From: Microbulbifer yueqingensis
GTDB lineage: Bacteria; Pseudomonadota; Gammaproteobacteria; Pseudomonadales; Cellvibrionaceae
Length of the DNA stretch: 64,000 nucleotides
Reading direction: 5' to 3'
Assembly: GCF_900100355.1 (NCBI RefSeq)
Contig: NZ_FNFH01000002.1
Location: 62,001-126,000 of the forward strand
Shown: positions 10,789 through 18,822 of the stretch, in pieces
Layout: every line of letters starts with the position of its first letter
How positions within the stretch are numbered: position 1 is the stretch's first letter
Translations under genes and position numbers: made by a program
Notes under the pieces: model-generated
Seen by the model: the letters and a program-made list of their open reading frames with translations, nothing else
Database searches by the model: none
Told to the model about the DNA's origin: nothing

Positions 10789-11741
10789 GCACATCAGTCC
10801 TGCTGCAACTTGCCAATATCCTCGGTGTCCTCACTACTGCCGTACTCCTGGCGGCCCTGCTGACCTGGGGCGAGCGACGGCTACTGGGCTTCTGGCAGGA
10901 CCGGCCGGGCCCCAACCGGGTCGGGCCTTTCGGCCTGTTCCAGGTTGTTGCCGACATGCTCAAGCTGTTCTTCAAGGAGGATTTTATACCCCGCTTTGCG
11001 GACAAGCCGGTTTTCGTGCTCGCACCGACAATCGTCATGGCTGCGATGCTGCTTGGCTTTGCCATAATCCCGGTGGCACCGATGGTCGGGGTAATCGACC
11101 TCAATATCGGCCTGCTGTTTTTCCTCGCGCTCTCCTCCATGGCCGTCTATAGCGTGATTCTCGGGGCCTACGCCTCTAACAACAAGTATGCGCTGCTCGG
11201 CGGCCTGCGCGCCGCCGCACAGACTGTTTCCTACGAGGTCTTCATGGGGCTCAGCCTGATGGGCGTGGTCATGATGGCGGGCAGCTTCAACCTGCGAGAG
11301 ATCGTACTGGCACAGGAAGGCAGTTGGTTTATCGTGCCGCAGTTCGCCGGTTTCATGATCTTTTTCATTGCCGGTATCGCCGAGAGTCACCGTCTGCCGT
11401 TCGATCTACCCGAGGCCGAACACGAGCTCACGGCCGGTTTCCACACCGAGTATTCCGGCATGAAGTTCGGCATGTTCTTCGTCGGCGAATATCTGTCAGT
11501 CATCCTGATCTCAGCGCTGGTCACCACCCTCTTCCTCGGTGGCTGGCTGGGCCCCTGGCTGCCGCCGACAGTATGGTTTTTCCTGAAGACCGGGCTGATG
11601 GTAATGGTGTTTGTCCTGCTGCGCGCAGCGATTCCGCGCCCACGCTACGACCAGTTGATGCAGTTCGGCTGGAAAATCATGTTGCCGCTGGCGCTTGCCA
11701 ACCTGCTCGGTACGGGAGCCGTTCTCCTATGGATAGGCTGA
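10785..11741 (+). CDS. nuoH: NADH-quinone oxidoreductase subunit H
   Basis: Membrane subunit that, with NuoB and NuoCD, builds the quinone-binding cavity. About eight hydrophobic helices are visible. Conserved segments are ERRLLGFWQDRPGPNRVGPFG near the N-terminus, the central GGLRAAAQTVSYEV, and the acidic loop FDLPEAEHELTAGFHTEYSG. At 318 residues it is close to E. coli NuoH (325). The ATG overlaps the nuoG stop (ATGA). A 75-nt spacer follows before nuoI. Confidence 0.97.
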   Translation: MSTSVLLQLANILGVLTTAVLLAALLTWGERRLLGFWQDRPGPNRVGPFGLFQVVADMLKLFFKEDFIPRFADKPVFVLAPTIVMAAMLLGFAIIPVAPMVGVIDLNIGLLFFLALSSMAVYSVILGAYASNNKYALLGGLRAAAQTVSYEVFMGLSLMGVVMMAGSFNLREIVLAQEGSWFIVPQFAGFMIFFIAGIAESHRLPFDLPEAEHELTAGFHTEYSGMKFGMFFVGEYLSVILISALVTTLFLGGWLGPWLPPTVWFFLKTGLMVMVFVLLRAAIPRPRYDQLMQFGWKIMLPLALANLLGTGAVLLWIG

Positions 11742-11816
11742 CCCCAAGCGATACCCGGGCAGCGGAGTTATTCCGCCGGGAAACCAGGGCCGCAAAACCG
11801 GAGGGGGTGTAGATTA

Positions 11817-12335
11817 ATGATCGCGAGTCAATTGCGCAGTATGTGGCTTGTTTTCCGCCATCTTTTCAGCCGCAACGTCACGGTGGAATACCCGGACGAG
11901 AAACCCTACCTGGCTCCCCGCTACCGCGGGCGCATCATCCTGACACGTGACCCTGACGGAGAGGAGCGCTGCGTTGCCTGCAACCTCTGCTCCGTGGCAT
12001 GTCCACCCGACTGTATCTCGGTCCAGAAAACCGAAGACAGCGATGGACGCTGGCGGCCACAGTATTTCCGCATCAATTTCTCGCGCTGCATCATGTGCGG
12101 CCTTTGTGAGGACGCATGCCCCACTTACGCAATACAGCTTACGCCCGACTTTGAAATGTGTGAATACGACCGGCAGAACATGGTGTACGAGAAGGAGGAT
12201 CTCCTTATCAGTGGACCGGGCAAGTACCACGACTACAGTTTCTACCGTGTCGCAGGCCTGGCCATTTCCGGCAAGGACAAGGGCGAGGCGATCGATGAGG
12301 CGGAGCCGGTAGACGTCAGGAGCCTGAACCTCTAG
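11817..12335 (+). CDS. nuoI: NADH-quinone oxidoreductase subunit I
   Basis: Ferredoxin-like subunit carrying two [4Fe-4S] clusters (N6a and N6b) on the path to N2. Two typical motifs are visible, [15 protein letters not shown] and [15 protein letters not shown]. The ATG at 11817 has a strong GGAGGGGG ribosome site about 9 nt upstream. The product is 172 residues (E. coli 180). The 67-nt spacer to nuoJ holds no obvious promoter. Confidence 0.97.
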   Translation: MIASQLRSMWLVFRHLFSRNVTVEYPDEKPYLAPRYRGRIILTRDPDGEERCVACNLCSVACPPDCISVQKTEDSDGRWRPQYFRINFSRCIMCGLCEDACPTYAIQLTPDFEMCEYDRQNMVYEKEDLLISGPGKYHDYSFYRVAGLAISGKDKGEAIDEAEPVDVRSLNL

Positions 12336-12402
12336 GGCAATTCCCCGACCCTGTCGCTACGGGCTCCCTGACAGGCTGTGATAACAATATTGAGGAACGG
12401 CC

Positions 12403-12945
12403 ATGTATTCAGTTTATTTCTACCTGACCGCAGCAGTCACCATCCTCGCTACTGCACTGGTGATTGTCAGTCGCAATGCGGTTCATGCACTGCTGCACCT
12501 TATTGTTTCACTGTTGGCAGTGGCAGTGATTTTTTTCCAGCTCGGTGCCCCCCTGGCCGCGGCCCTGGAGGTGATCGTATATGCGGGTGCAATCATGGTC
12601 CTGATGGTGTTCGTGATCATGATGCTCAACCAGGGCGACGCGGCCGTGGAGCAGGAAAGCGCATGGCTACAGCCGCGAAACTGGCTGTTACCCGGCATAC
12701 TGTCGGCAATACTGTTACTGCTGCTCGTGCTGATGCTTACGGGCCAGGGAAATGACATGCCAGCACCTGCCGGCGCCCCGGATACCAGCTACGTGGGCGC
12801 CAGGGAGGTGGGCATCGCACTTTTCAGCCGCTACCTCCTGGCTGTGGAACTGGCCTCGATGCTATTGCTGGCGGGCCTCGTAGGTGCATTTCACCTGGCG
12901 CGACAGGGCGTTGCCAGGGACACGGAGGTGGACCATGCCGAATGA
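12403..12945 (+). CDS. nuoJ: NADH-quinone oxidoreductase subunit J
   Basis: Membrane-arm subunit with five predicted helices. The conserved [20 protein letters not shown] and [20 protein letters not shown] segments are clear; the latter contains the pi-bulge helix important for coupling. The ATG at 12403 follows GAGG at a normal distance. The product is 180 residues (E. coli 184). The 3' end overlaps nuoK by 11 nt. Confidence 0.96.
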   Translation: MYSVYFYLTAAVTILATALVIVSRNAVHALLHLIVSLLAVAVIFFQLGAPLAAALEVIVYAGAIMVLMVFVIMMLNQGDAAVEQESAWLQPRNWLLPGILSAILLLLLVLMLTGQGNDMPAPAGAPDTSYVGAREVGIALFSRYLLAVELASMLLLAGLVGAFHLARQGVARDTEVDHAE

Positions 12946-13258
12946 AATGATTCTGCCCGGAGGCATGTCCCCCGGCCTGGCGCTGGCCGCCGTCCTCTTC
13001 TGCCTTGGCCTGACCGGTATGCTGGTGCGGCGCAATATCCTGTTTATGCTGATGTGTATCGAGATCTGCACCAATGCGGCGGCACTGGCGTTCGTGGTCG
13101 CGGGAGCGCAGTGGGGCAACGCAGACGGCCAGGTGATGTTTATTTTTGTCATTACCCTCGCGGCAGCAGAGGTGGCCATCGCTCTGGCCCTGGTGCTGCA
13201 GCTATACCGCCGCCGGCATACCGTAGATATCGATCAACTCAACTGGATGCGGGGCTGA
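12935..13258 (+). CDS. nuoK: NADH-quinone oxidoreductase subunit K
   Basis: Small three-helix membrane subunit of the proton-translocation path. The helix-2 glutamate segment ([15 protein letters not shown]) and helix-3 glutamate ([16 protein letters not shown]) are both present. The ATG at 12935 has a strong CGGAGGTGG ribosome site and gives 107 residues (E. coli 100). A longer in-frame reading from 12884 would lie inside nuoJ and has no family match. One base separates the stop from the nuoL start. Confidence 0.96.
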   Translation: MPNEMILPGGMSPGLALAAVLFCLGLTGMLVRRNILFMLMCIEICTNAAALAFVVAGAQWGNADGQVMFIFVITLAAAEVAIALALVLQLYRRRHTVDIDQLNWMRG

Positions 13259-13259
13259 C

Positions 13260-15095
13260 ATGAATGACATTATCGGTTTGATCCCGCTATTGCCCCTGCT
13301 CGGATTCCTGGTACTGGCCCTGGCCCCGCTATTCGGCAACAGGGAGTTGCCCGAGAAGGTCGTTGCCGCGATAGGCGTCAGCACGGTAGGCATCGCCGCC
13401 CTGCTCTCCTTCGCGCTCATGTTTTCGGTATTCTCCGGTGACTGGCAGGCGAGCCTGCAGGTACCGGCCTGGTCGTGGATAAGGGTCGGCGACCTGTCCC
13501 TGGATTTCGGCTTCCACGTGGATGGACTGACACAGGTGATGTTGCTGGTGGTGACCGGCGTCGGCTTCCTGATCCACCTCTACTCGGCCGGATACATGCG
13601 GGGCGACGCAGGATACCGGCGCTACTTCGCCTACCTGAACCTCTTTGTCTGCGCCATGCTGTTACTGGTGATGGCCGACAACCTTGTGCTGCTTTACCTC
13701 GGATGGGAGGGCGTGGGGCTGTGCAGTTACCTGCTGATTGGCTTCTGGTACCGCAACCCCGGCAATGGCGCAGCGGCCCGCAAGGCGTTTATCGTCACGC
13801 GCGTGGGCGACACGGCAATGGCCCTGGGACTCTTCCTGCTGTTCCGCGAGTTCGCCACGCTCGATATCGGCGCCCTCAACCGGGCCGCCGGCGCAAGCAC
13901 CGATATCGGCATAGTGACCCTGGCCGCCCTGCTACTACTGGGCGGCGCGGTCGGCAAATCGGCACAACTGCCGCTCCAGACGTGGCTGCCCGATGCCATG
14001 GCCGGCCCGACACCGGTCAGCGCACTGATCCACGCCGCCACCATGGTCACGGCAGGCGTATACCTGATCGCGCGTTTGCACCCCCTGTTCTCGGTCTCGG
14101 ATACGGCAATGCTCGCGGTGGGCTGGGTGGGCGCGCTGACACTGCTCTCCGCCGGATTGAGCGCCCTGGTCCAGACGGACATCAAGCGGATTCTCGCTTA
14201 CTCAACGATCAGCCAGATAGGCTACATGTTCCTCGCGCTGGGGGTTGGGGCCTGGAGCGGTGCGATCTTCCACCTGATGACGCACGCCTTCTTCAAAGCG
14301 CTCCTGTTCCTTGCTGCCGGGTCGGTCATCCTCAGCCTCCACCATGAGCAGGACGTTACCGCCATGGGGGGCCTGCGCAAGAAAATCCCGCTGACCTTTG
14401 CCTGCTTCGCTATCGGTAGCGCCTGCCTCGCAGCACTGCCACTCACCTCCGGTTTTTACAGTAAGGACCAGATCCTGCTGCAGGCCTGGGAGACCTTCCA
14501 GGGCTTCAATCTCCTCTGGCTGGCCGGCATAGTCGGGGCACTGGTGACCGGCGTATACAGCTTCCGCCTGCTGTTCCTGGTATTTTTTGGCAGGGAGGGT
14601 AAGGCTTCGCAGCATTGCCGGGATGCCAACAGCCCCGTTATGAGCATCCCCCTGGTCACATTGTCGCTACTTGCGCTAAGCGGTGGCTTGCTGGCACCGC
14701 CCTTACAGGGCGTATTTCCTGCACGCGACGGTAGTCATGCACCGCTGGTGGTGGAAGGCATCGCCATTGCGATGCCCCTGCTGGGGCTGCTGACTGCCTG
14801 GCTTATGTTCTCAAAGGGCAGGAATTTACTCCGGCCGTTCAATCCCCTCGAGCGCTTCCTCTTCTCTGGCTGGGGCTTTGACTGGCTCTACGATCGTATC
14901 CTGGTACGGCCGCTGGTGTGGCTTGCCAACATTAACAGTGGCGATATTGTCGACTCGGTATACCGCGGTTCGGCCGAAGCCAGTCGCCGGCTGCATCTGC
15001 TGGCCAGCCAGACGCAAAATGGCCAGGTGCGTTGGTACCTGGGCTCGCTCGCTGCCGGCTCGATCCTGCTCCTCGCAATCCTGGTGGTCCTATGA
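13260..15095 (+). CDS. nuoL: NADH-quinone oxidoreductase subunit L
   Basis: Distal antiporter-like proton-pumping subunit. Many hydrophobic helices are visible, with the conserved YLGWEGVGLCSYLLIGFWY, LPLQTWLPDAMAGPTPVSAL and HAATMVTAGVYLIAR segments. The C-terminal part contains the lateral helix and the last membrane helix. At 611 residues it matches E. coli NuoL (613). It ends in an ATGA overlap with nuoM. Confidence 0.97.
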   Translation: MNDIIGLIPLLPLLGFLVLALAPLFGNRELPEKVVAAIGVSTVGIAALLSFALMFSVFSGDWQASLQVPAWSWIRVGDLSLDFGFHVDGLTQVMLLVVTGVGFLIHLYSAGYMRGDAGYRRYFAYLNLFVCAMLLLVMADNLVLLYLGWEGVGLCSYLLIGFWYRNPGNGAAARKAFIVTRVGDTAMALGLFLLFREFATLDIGALNRAAGASTDIGIVTLAALLLLGGAVGKSAQLPLQTWLPDAMAGPTPVSALIHAATMVTAGVYLIARLHPLFSVSDTAMLAVGWVGALTLLSAGLSALVQTDIKRILAYSTISQIGYMFLALGVGAWSGAIFHLMTHAFFKALLFLAAGSVILSLHHEQDVTAMGGLRKKIPLTFACFAIGSACLAALPLTSGFYSKDQILLQAWETFQGFNLLWLAGIVGALVTGVYSFRLLFLVFFGREGKASQHCRDANSPVMSIPLVTLSLLALSGGLLAPPLQGVFPARDGSHAPLVVEGIAIAMPLLGLLTAWLMFSKGRNLLRPFNPLERFLFSGWGFDWLYDRILVRPLVWLANINSGDIVDSVYRGSAEASRRLHLLASQTQNGQVRWYLGSLAAGSILLLAILVVL

Positions 15096-16675
15096 CAATT
15101 GCAGCAATGATCGCGGTCCTGTTCCTCGGCGGGTTGGCGGCATGGGCGCTGGACAAGATGCGACCCGGTGCCGGCCGCTGGGTTTCACTGGCCAGCCTGC
15201 TGTTCGCCGGTGCTCTGCTCGCACATCTTTGGGGCCTTTCCCGAGATGGCAGCGCGAATACTGCCCAGGCCTGGTGGCAAAGTATCGAGCTGAGCTGGAT
15301 TCCCCGTTTTGGAATCAGCTTCTTCCTGGCCGTCGATGGCCTCGGTTTCCTGATGCTGGCGCTGACCCTGCTTACGGGACTGTTCGGCCTGGTAGTGACC
15401 TGGCGGGAAATCAGTTTCCGGCAGGGCTTCTTCTATTTCAATTACCTGTGGACTCTGGCCGGGGTGGTAGGCGTCTTCACCGCACTGGACCTGTTCCTGT
15501 TTTTTTTCTTCTGGGAAGTGATGCTGATCCCGATGCTGCTGTTGATTGCGGTCTGGGGCTATGAGGCACGGACATTTGCCGCAATAAAATTCTTTATTTT
15601 CACCCAGGCCAGCAGCCTGTTGATGTTGATCGCAGTCGTCGGCCTGGTTTACACACATTACAGCAACAGCGGTCAGGTGACTTTCAATTACCTCGATCTC
15701 CTGCAGGTCCAGCTATCACCCACTACAGGCTGGTGGCTGATGCTCGGGTTCTTTATTGCCTTCGCGGTCAAGTTACCCGCGGTGCCGCTGCATACCTGGC
15801 TGCCAGACGCGCACACCCAGGCGCCGACTGCAGGCAGTGTCCTGCTCGCAGCCATCCTCCTCAAAACCGGCGCCTATGGCTTGTTACGGTTTACGCTCCC
15901 ACTGTTCCCGGAGGCTTCGGCCCAGTTTGCGCCCGTGGCGATGGCCATCGGCGCACTGAGTGTGGTTTATGGAGCGGTGCTGGCATTCGCTCAGCGGGAT
16001 ATGAAGCGTCTCGTCGCCTATTCCAGTGTAAGCCATATGGGTTTCGTGCTGCTGGGGATCTATGCACTCAACACCATTGCCATCCAGGGTGCCGTTATGC
16101 AAATGGTTGCTCACGGGTTGAGCACCGCCGCCCTGTTCGCCATCGTGGGATGTCTTCAGCAGAGGCTACACACCAGGGACATGGAACAGATGGGCGGACT
16201 CTGGACGGAGGTTCCCCGGCTATCGGCGATCGCTCTTTTCTTCGCGGTTGCCTCACTGGGGCTTCCGGGACTGGGCAATTTCGTCGCCGAGTTCATGGTG
16301 CTGGTGGGAAGTTTCGGGGTTGACCACTGGACGACGGCAGTGGCCGCCCTGGGCCTGGTCGGCGCCGCACTCTATGCTCTGGTGATGATGCAGCGGGCCT
16401 TCTTTGGCGAATCGCGCCGGAGTGTTTCTGCCGATGAGCAAGAACGGGTCATCGACCTGCACGTGCGGGAGACCCTCGCCTTACTGGTCCTCGCCGTATC
16501 CCTGGTATTCCTCGGCCTTAGGCCACAACCGCTGTTCGACATCGCAGCGCCCTCCGTCCAGCGCTCACTGCCGCTGAATAATGCTGCGGCCCGGGCCCCC
16601 GCAGCAATGGAAAGTGGCCGTGCCGCCACTGTAGCCCGGCGGCCGGAAACAATCCGTAAAGGTGATACACCATGA
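15092..16675 (+). CDS. nuoM: NADH-quinone oxidoreductase subunit M
   Basis: Middle antiporter-like proton-pumping subunit. The conserved FFFWEVMLIPMLLLIAVWGYE, KLPAVPLHTWLPDAHTQAPT and VAYSSVSHMGFVLLG segments are present. The ATG at 15092 overlaps the nuoL stop; a longer reading from 15032 lies inside nuoL and is rejected. The product is 527 residues (E. coli 509), the extra length being a hydrophilic C-terminal tail. It overlaps nuoN by ATGA. Confidence 0.97.
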   Translation: MTIAAMIAVLFLGGLAAWALDKMRPGAGRWVSLASLLFAGALLAHLWGLSRDGSANTAQAWWQSIELSWIPRFGISFFLAVDGLGFLMLALTLLTGLFGLVVTWREISFRQGFFYFNYLWTLAGVVGVFTALDLFLFFFFWEVMLIPMLLLIAVWGYEARTFAAIKFFIFTQASSLLMLIAVVGLVYTHYSNSGQVTFNYLDLLQVQLSPTTGWWLMLGFFIAFAVKLPAVPLHTWLPDAHTQAPTAGSVLLAAILLKTGAYGLLRFTLPLFPEASAQFAPVAMAIGALSVVYGAVLAFAQRDMKRLVAYSSVSHMGFVLLGIYALNTIAIQGAVMQMVAHGLSTAALFAIVGCLQQRLHTRDMEQMGGLWTEVPRLSAIALFFAVASLGLPGLGNFVAEFMVLVGSFGVDHWTTAVAALGLVGAALYALVMMQRAFFGESRRSVSADEQERVIDLHVRETLALLVLAVSLVFLGLRPQPLFDIAAPSVQRSLPLNNAAARAPAAMESGRAATVARRPETIRKGDTP

Positions 16676-18201
16676 CCCGAGAGGAACTATTTGCAATTCT
16701 GCCGCTACTGGTACTGACAGGTGGCATTGTCCTCCTGATGCTGCAGGTCTCCCTGCGCCGGGGGCATCGCCCCGCCCTGGCAACCACCCTGGCAGTACTG
16801 CTGGTCGCATTGTGGGCCTGTTTCACGGTAGCCGCCGACCTGCCTGCGGATGGGGCGATCAGCGCGACCATGCTTTTTCGCATTGACCATACCGCCCTCT
16901 TTTTCTGCGTCTTGCTATTGCTGGCAGCCCTCGCCACCGCTGTTCTCGGATTTCATCACCTGCTATCACGTGCCAGCAACCAGGACGGCGATGCCTATCC
17001 GGAGGAGTTCTATATCCTCCTGTTGCTGGTCATGCTCGGGGCATGCAGCCTGGTTTGTGCCAGTCACTTTGCGAGTCTTTTCCTGGGCCTCGAGCTGATG
17101 GGTCTTTCACTCTACCCACTGCTCGGCTTCTCGGTGATCGGTAGCCACTCGCCTCAGCGTGAGCAACTGCTTTCGCTTGAGTCCGGCATGAAATACCTGC
17201 TGCTCTCGGCACTTGCCACCGCTCTCACCCTGTTCGGTATCGCACTTGTCTTTGCCGCCAGTGGCGCACTTGACTTCACTGCTGCGGCTGCGACGCTGCG
17301 CGAATCTGGCCCCGGAAATAGTGTCTTCTCCGCAGGGCTGACCCTGCTGCTGGTGGGCATGGCATTCAAGCTATCCCTGGTGCCCTTCCATATCTGGACG
17401 CCCGACGTATATCAGGGCGCGCCGACACCGGTAACCGCGCTGATCGCAACCGTGAGCAAAGGCGCCGTGGTTGCCCTGGTACTGCGCCTGTTTGGCCAGG
17501 TGGATCTATTTTCCGTGCCGGTACTGTCAACCATGCTGGCTGTGATGGCCATAGCCAGTATGTTGGTAGGCAACCTGCTAGCCTTGCTGCAATCCAACGT
17601 CAAGCGCCTGCTGGCTTACTCGTCCATCGCTCATATCGGCTATCTCATGGTTGCTTTCCTGATTGGCGCGAGTGCGTTTGGCCAGGAGGCGGTCACCTAC
17701 TACCTGGTGGCTTATGTCGTCACAACCATGGGCGCCTTTGCGGTGATCAGCCTCGTGGCCGATACCGCACTGAGCTCTTTGCCCGGTGGAACTGGCCCGA
17801 TTAGCGACCCGAGTAACGATCCCTACCAGATCGAATTCTACCGGGGCATGTTCTGGCGGTCACCGGCCCTCGCCTGCTGTTTCGGACTCATGCTCTTGTC
17901 ACTGGCCGGAATTCCCTTGACAATCGGATTTATTGGGAAATTTTACGTATTTGCGGCGGGGGTACAGGGAAATTTGTGGTATCTGCTCGCAGCAGTCGTT
18001 ATCGGTAGCGCACTGGGCCTCTATTATTACCTGCGCCTGCTACTGGTAATGGTGCAATGTGAAAGCGGTTCAGAGGCGTTGGCGGCCGGTGAAGTGAATA
18101 TCGCGGCCAGCGGCAAGTTACTGGTTATCGGCCTTACCGGAGCCCTGCTACTGTTTGGTATTTTCCCGCAGCTCTTGATCAACTGGGTAAATGCACTATA
18201 A
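16672..18201 (+). CDS. nuoN: NADH-quinone oxidoreductase subunit N
   Basis: Third antiporter-like subunit and last gene of the operon. Key segments are LGLELMGLSLYPLLGF, FKLSLVPFHIWTPDVYQGAP and RLLAYSSIAHIGYLMVAF. At 509 residues it is slightly longer than E. coli NuoN (485). A 90-nt gap follows before the ferritin-like gene. No terminator is visible in that gap, so read-through into the next gene is possible. Confidence 0.97.
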   Translation: MTREELFAILPLLVLTGGIVLLMLQVSLRRGHRPALATTLAVLLVALWACFTVAADLPADGAISATMLFRIDHTALFFCVLLLLAALATAVLGFHHLLSRASNQDGDAYPEEFYILLLLVMLGACSLVCASHFASLFLGLELMGLSLYPLLGFSVIGSHSPQREQLLSLESGMKYLLLSALATALTLFGIALVFAASGALDFTAAAATLRESGPGNSVFSAGLTLLLVGMAFKLSLVPFHIWTPDVYQGAPTPVTALIATVSKGAVVALVLRLFGQVDLFSVPVLSTMLAVMAIASMLVGNLLALLQSNVKRLLAYSSIAHIGYLMVAFLIGASAFGQEAVTYYLVAYVVTTMGAFAVISLVADTALSSLPGGTGPISDPSNDPYQIEFYRGMFWRSPALACCFGLMLLSLAGIPLTIGFIGKFYVFAAGVQGNLWYLLAAVVIGSALGLYYYLRLLLVMVQCESGSEALAAGEVNIAASGKLLVIGLTGALLLFGIFPQLLINWVNAL

Positions 18202-18291
18202 AGGTACATGAGGAGAGATTTTTAAGGACGACTCCGGCGCGATGATCCGCCGCAAAATGATAACAATAGCAAGATCAACGAAGGCGAGCCT

Positions 18292-18750
18292 ATGAAGACA
18301 TTCAAACAGGCGTATGAAGTACTGAAGGACGCCGAAAAGTTCCATCTGGACATGGCCAATGTCTACCGGACCATGCTGGAGAAAGCCGAGGACAGCCGGA
18401 CACAGCTGTTGCTCAAGCACATGCTCGAGCACGAACGGCGCATGGCAAAGAACCTTTCCAATTACGGGGAGGTGGCCAAGCAGAAAGTCATGAAGACCTG
18501 GCTGCAGTATACCCACGAAGAATCGGCACAGGATTTCGTGAGGAATCTCAACCTGAGCGACCCCCCGGATATCCGCGAGATCAACAACCTCGGCCGCGAA
18601 GTCGACCGCTACTTCTCCGACCTCTACCAGGCTGTATACGGCGCAATTGAGTCCGCTGAGGTAAAGGAAGTATTTGAGGACCTCAAACAGATCCAGGACA
18701 AGGAGCGAATCACACTGTCGATGGCCACCAATTCACTCTGGGATATGTAA
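18292..18750 (+). CDS. Small all-helical protein, ferritin/rubrerythrin-like (uncertain)
   Basis: A 152-residue soluble protein with no signal peptide or membrane segment, predicted from sequence to be almost entirely helical. The pattern resembles a ferritin-like four-helix bundle: a first helix MKTFKQAYEVLKDAEKFHL, then LLLKHMLEHERRMAKNL with a His-Glu-His-Glu cluster, and a C-terminal helix with EVFEDLKQIQDKER. The metal ligands cannot be assigned with certainty. GAAGGCGAG lies upstream of the ATG. It follows nuoN by 90 nt and ends at a strong terminator, so it may be part of, or just after, the complex I transcript. The function is unknown. Confidence 0.7.
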   Translation: MKTFKQAYEVLKDAEKFHLDMANVYRTMLEKAEDSRTQLLLKHMLEHERRMAKNLSNYGEVAKQKVMKTWLQYTHEESAQDFVRNLNLSDPPDIREINNLGREVDRYFSDLYQAVYGAIESAEVKEVFEDLKQIQDKERITLSMATNSLWDM

Positions 18751-18762
18751 ACCGGTGTATCT

Positions 18763-18794
18763 AAAAAAACCCGCTGCAAGCAGCGGGTTTTTTT
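18763..18794. terminator. Bidirectional rho-independent terminator
   Basis: CCCGCTG caag CAGCGGG is flanked by seven A on the left and seven T on the right. It can stop transcription from the ferritin-like/nuo side (plus) and from the convergent TonB receptor gene (minus). Confidence 0.9.
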
Positions 18795-18822
18795 ATGCCA
18801 CTCTGTCAAAACTCGTAACGGG

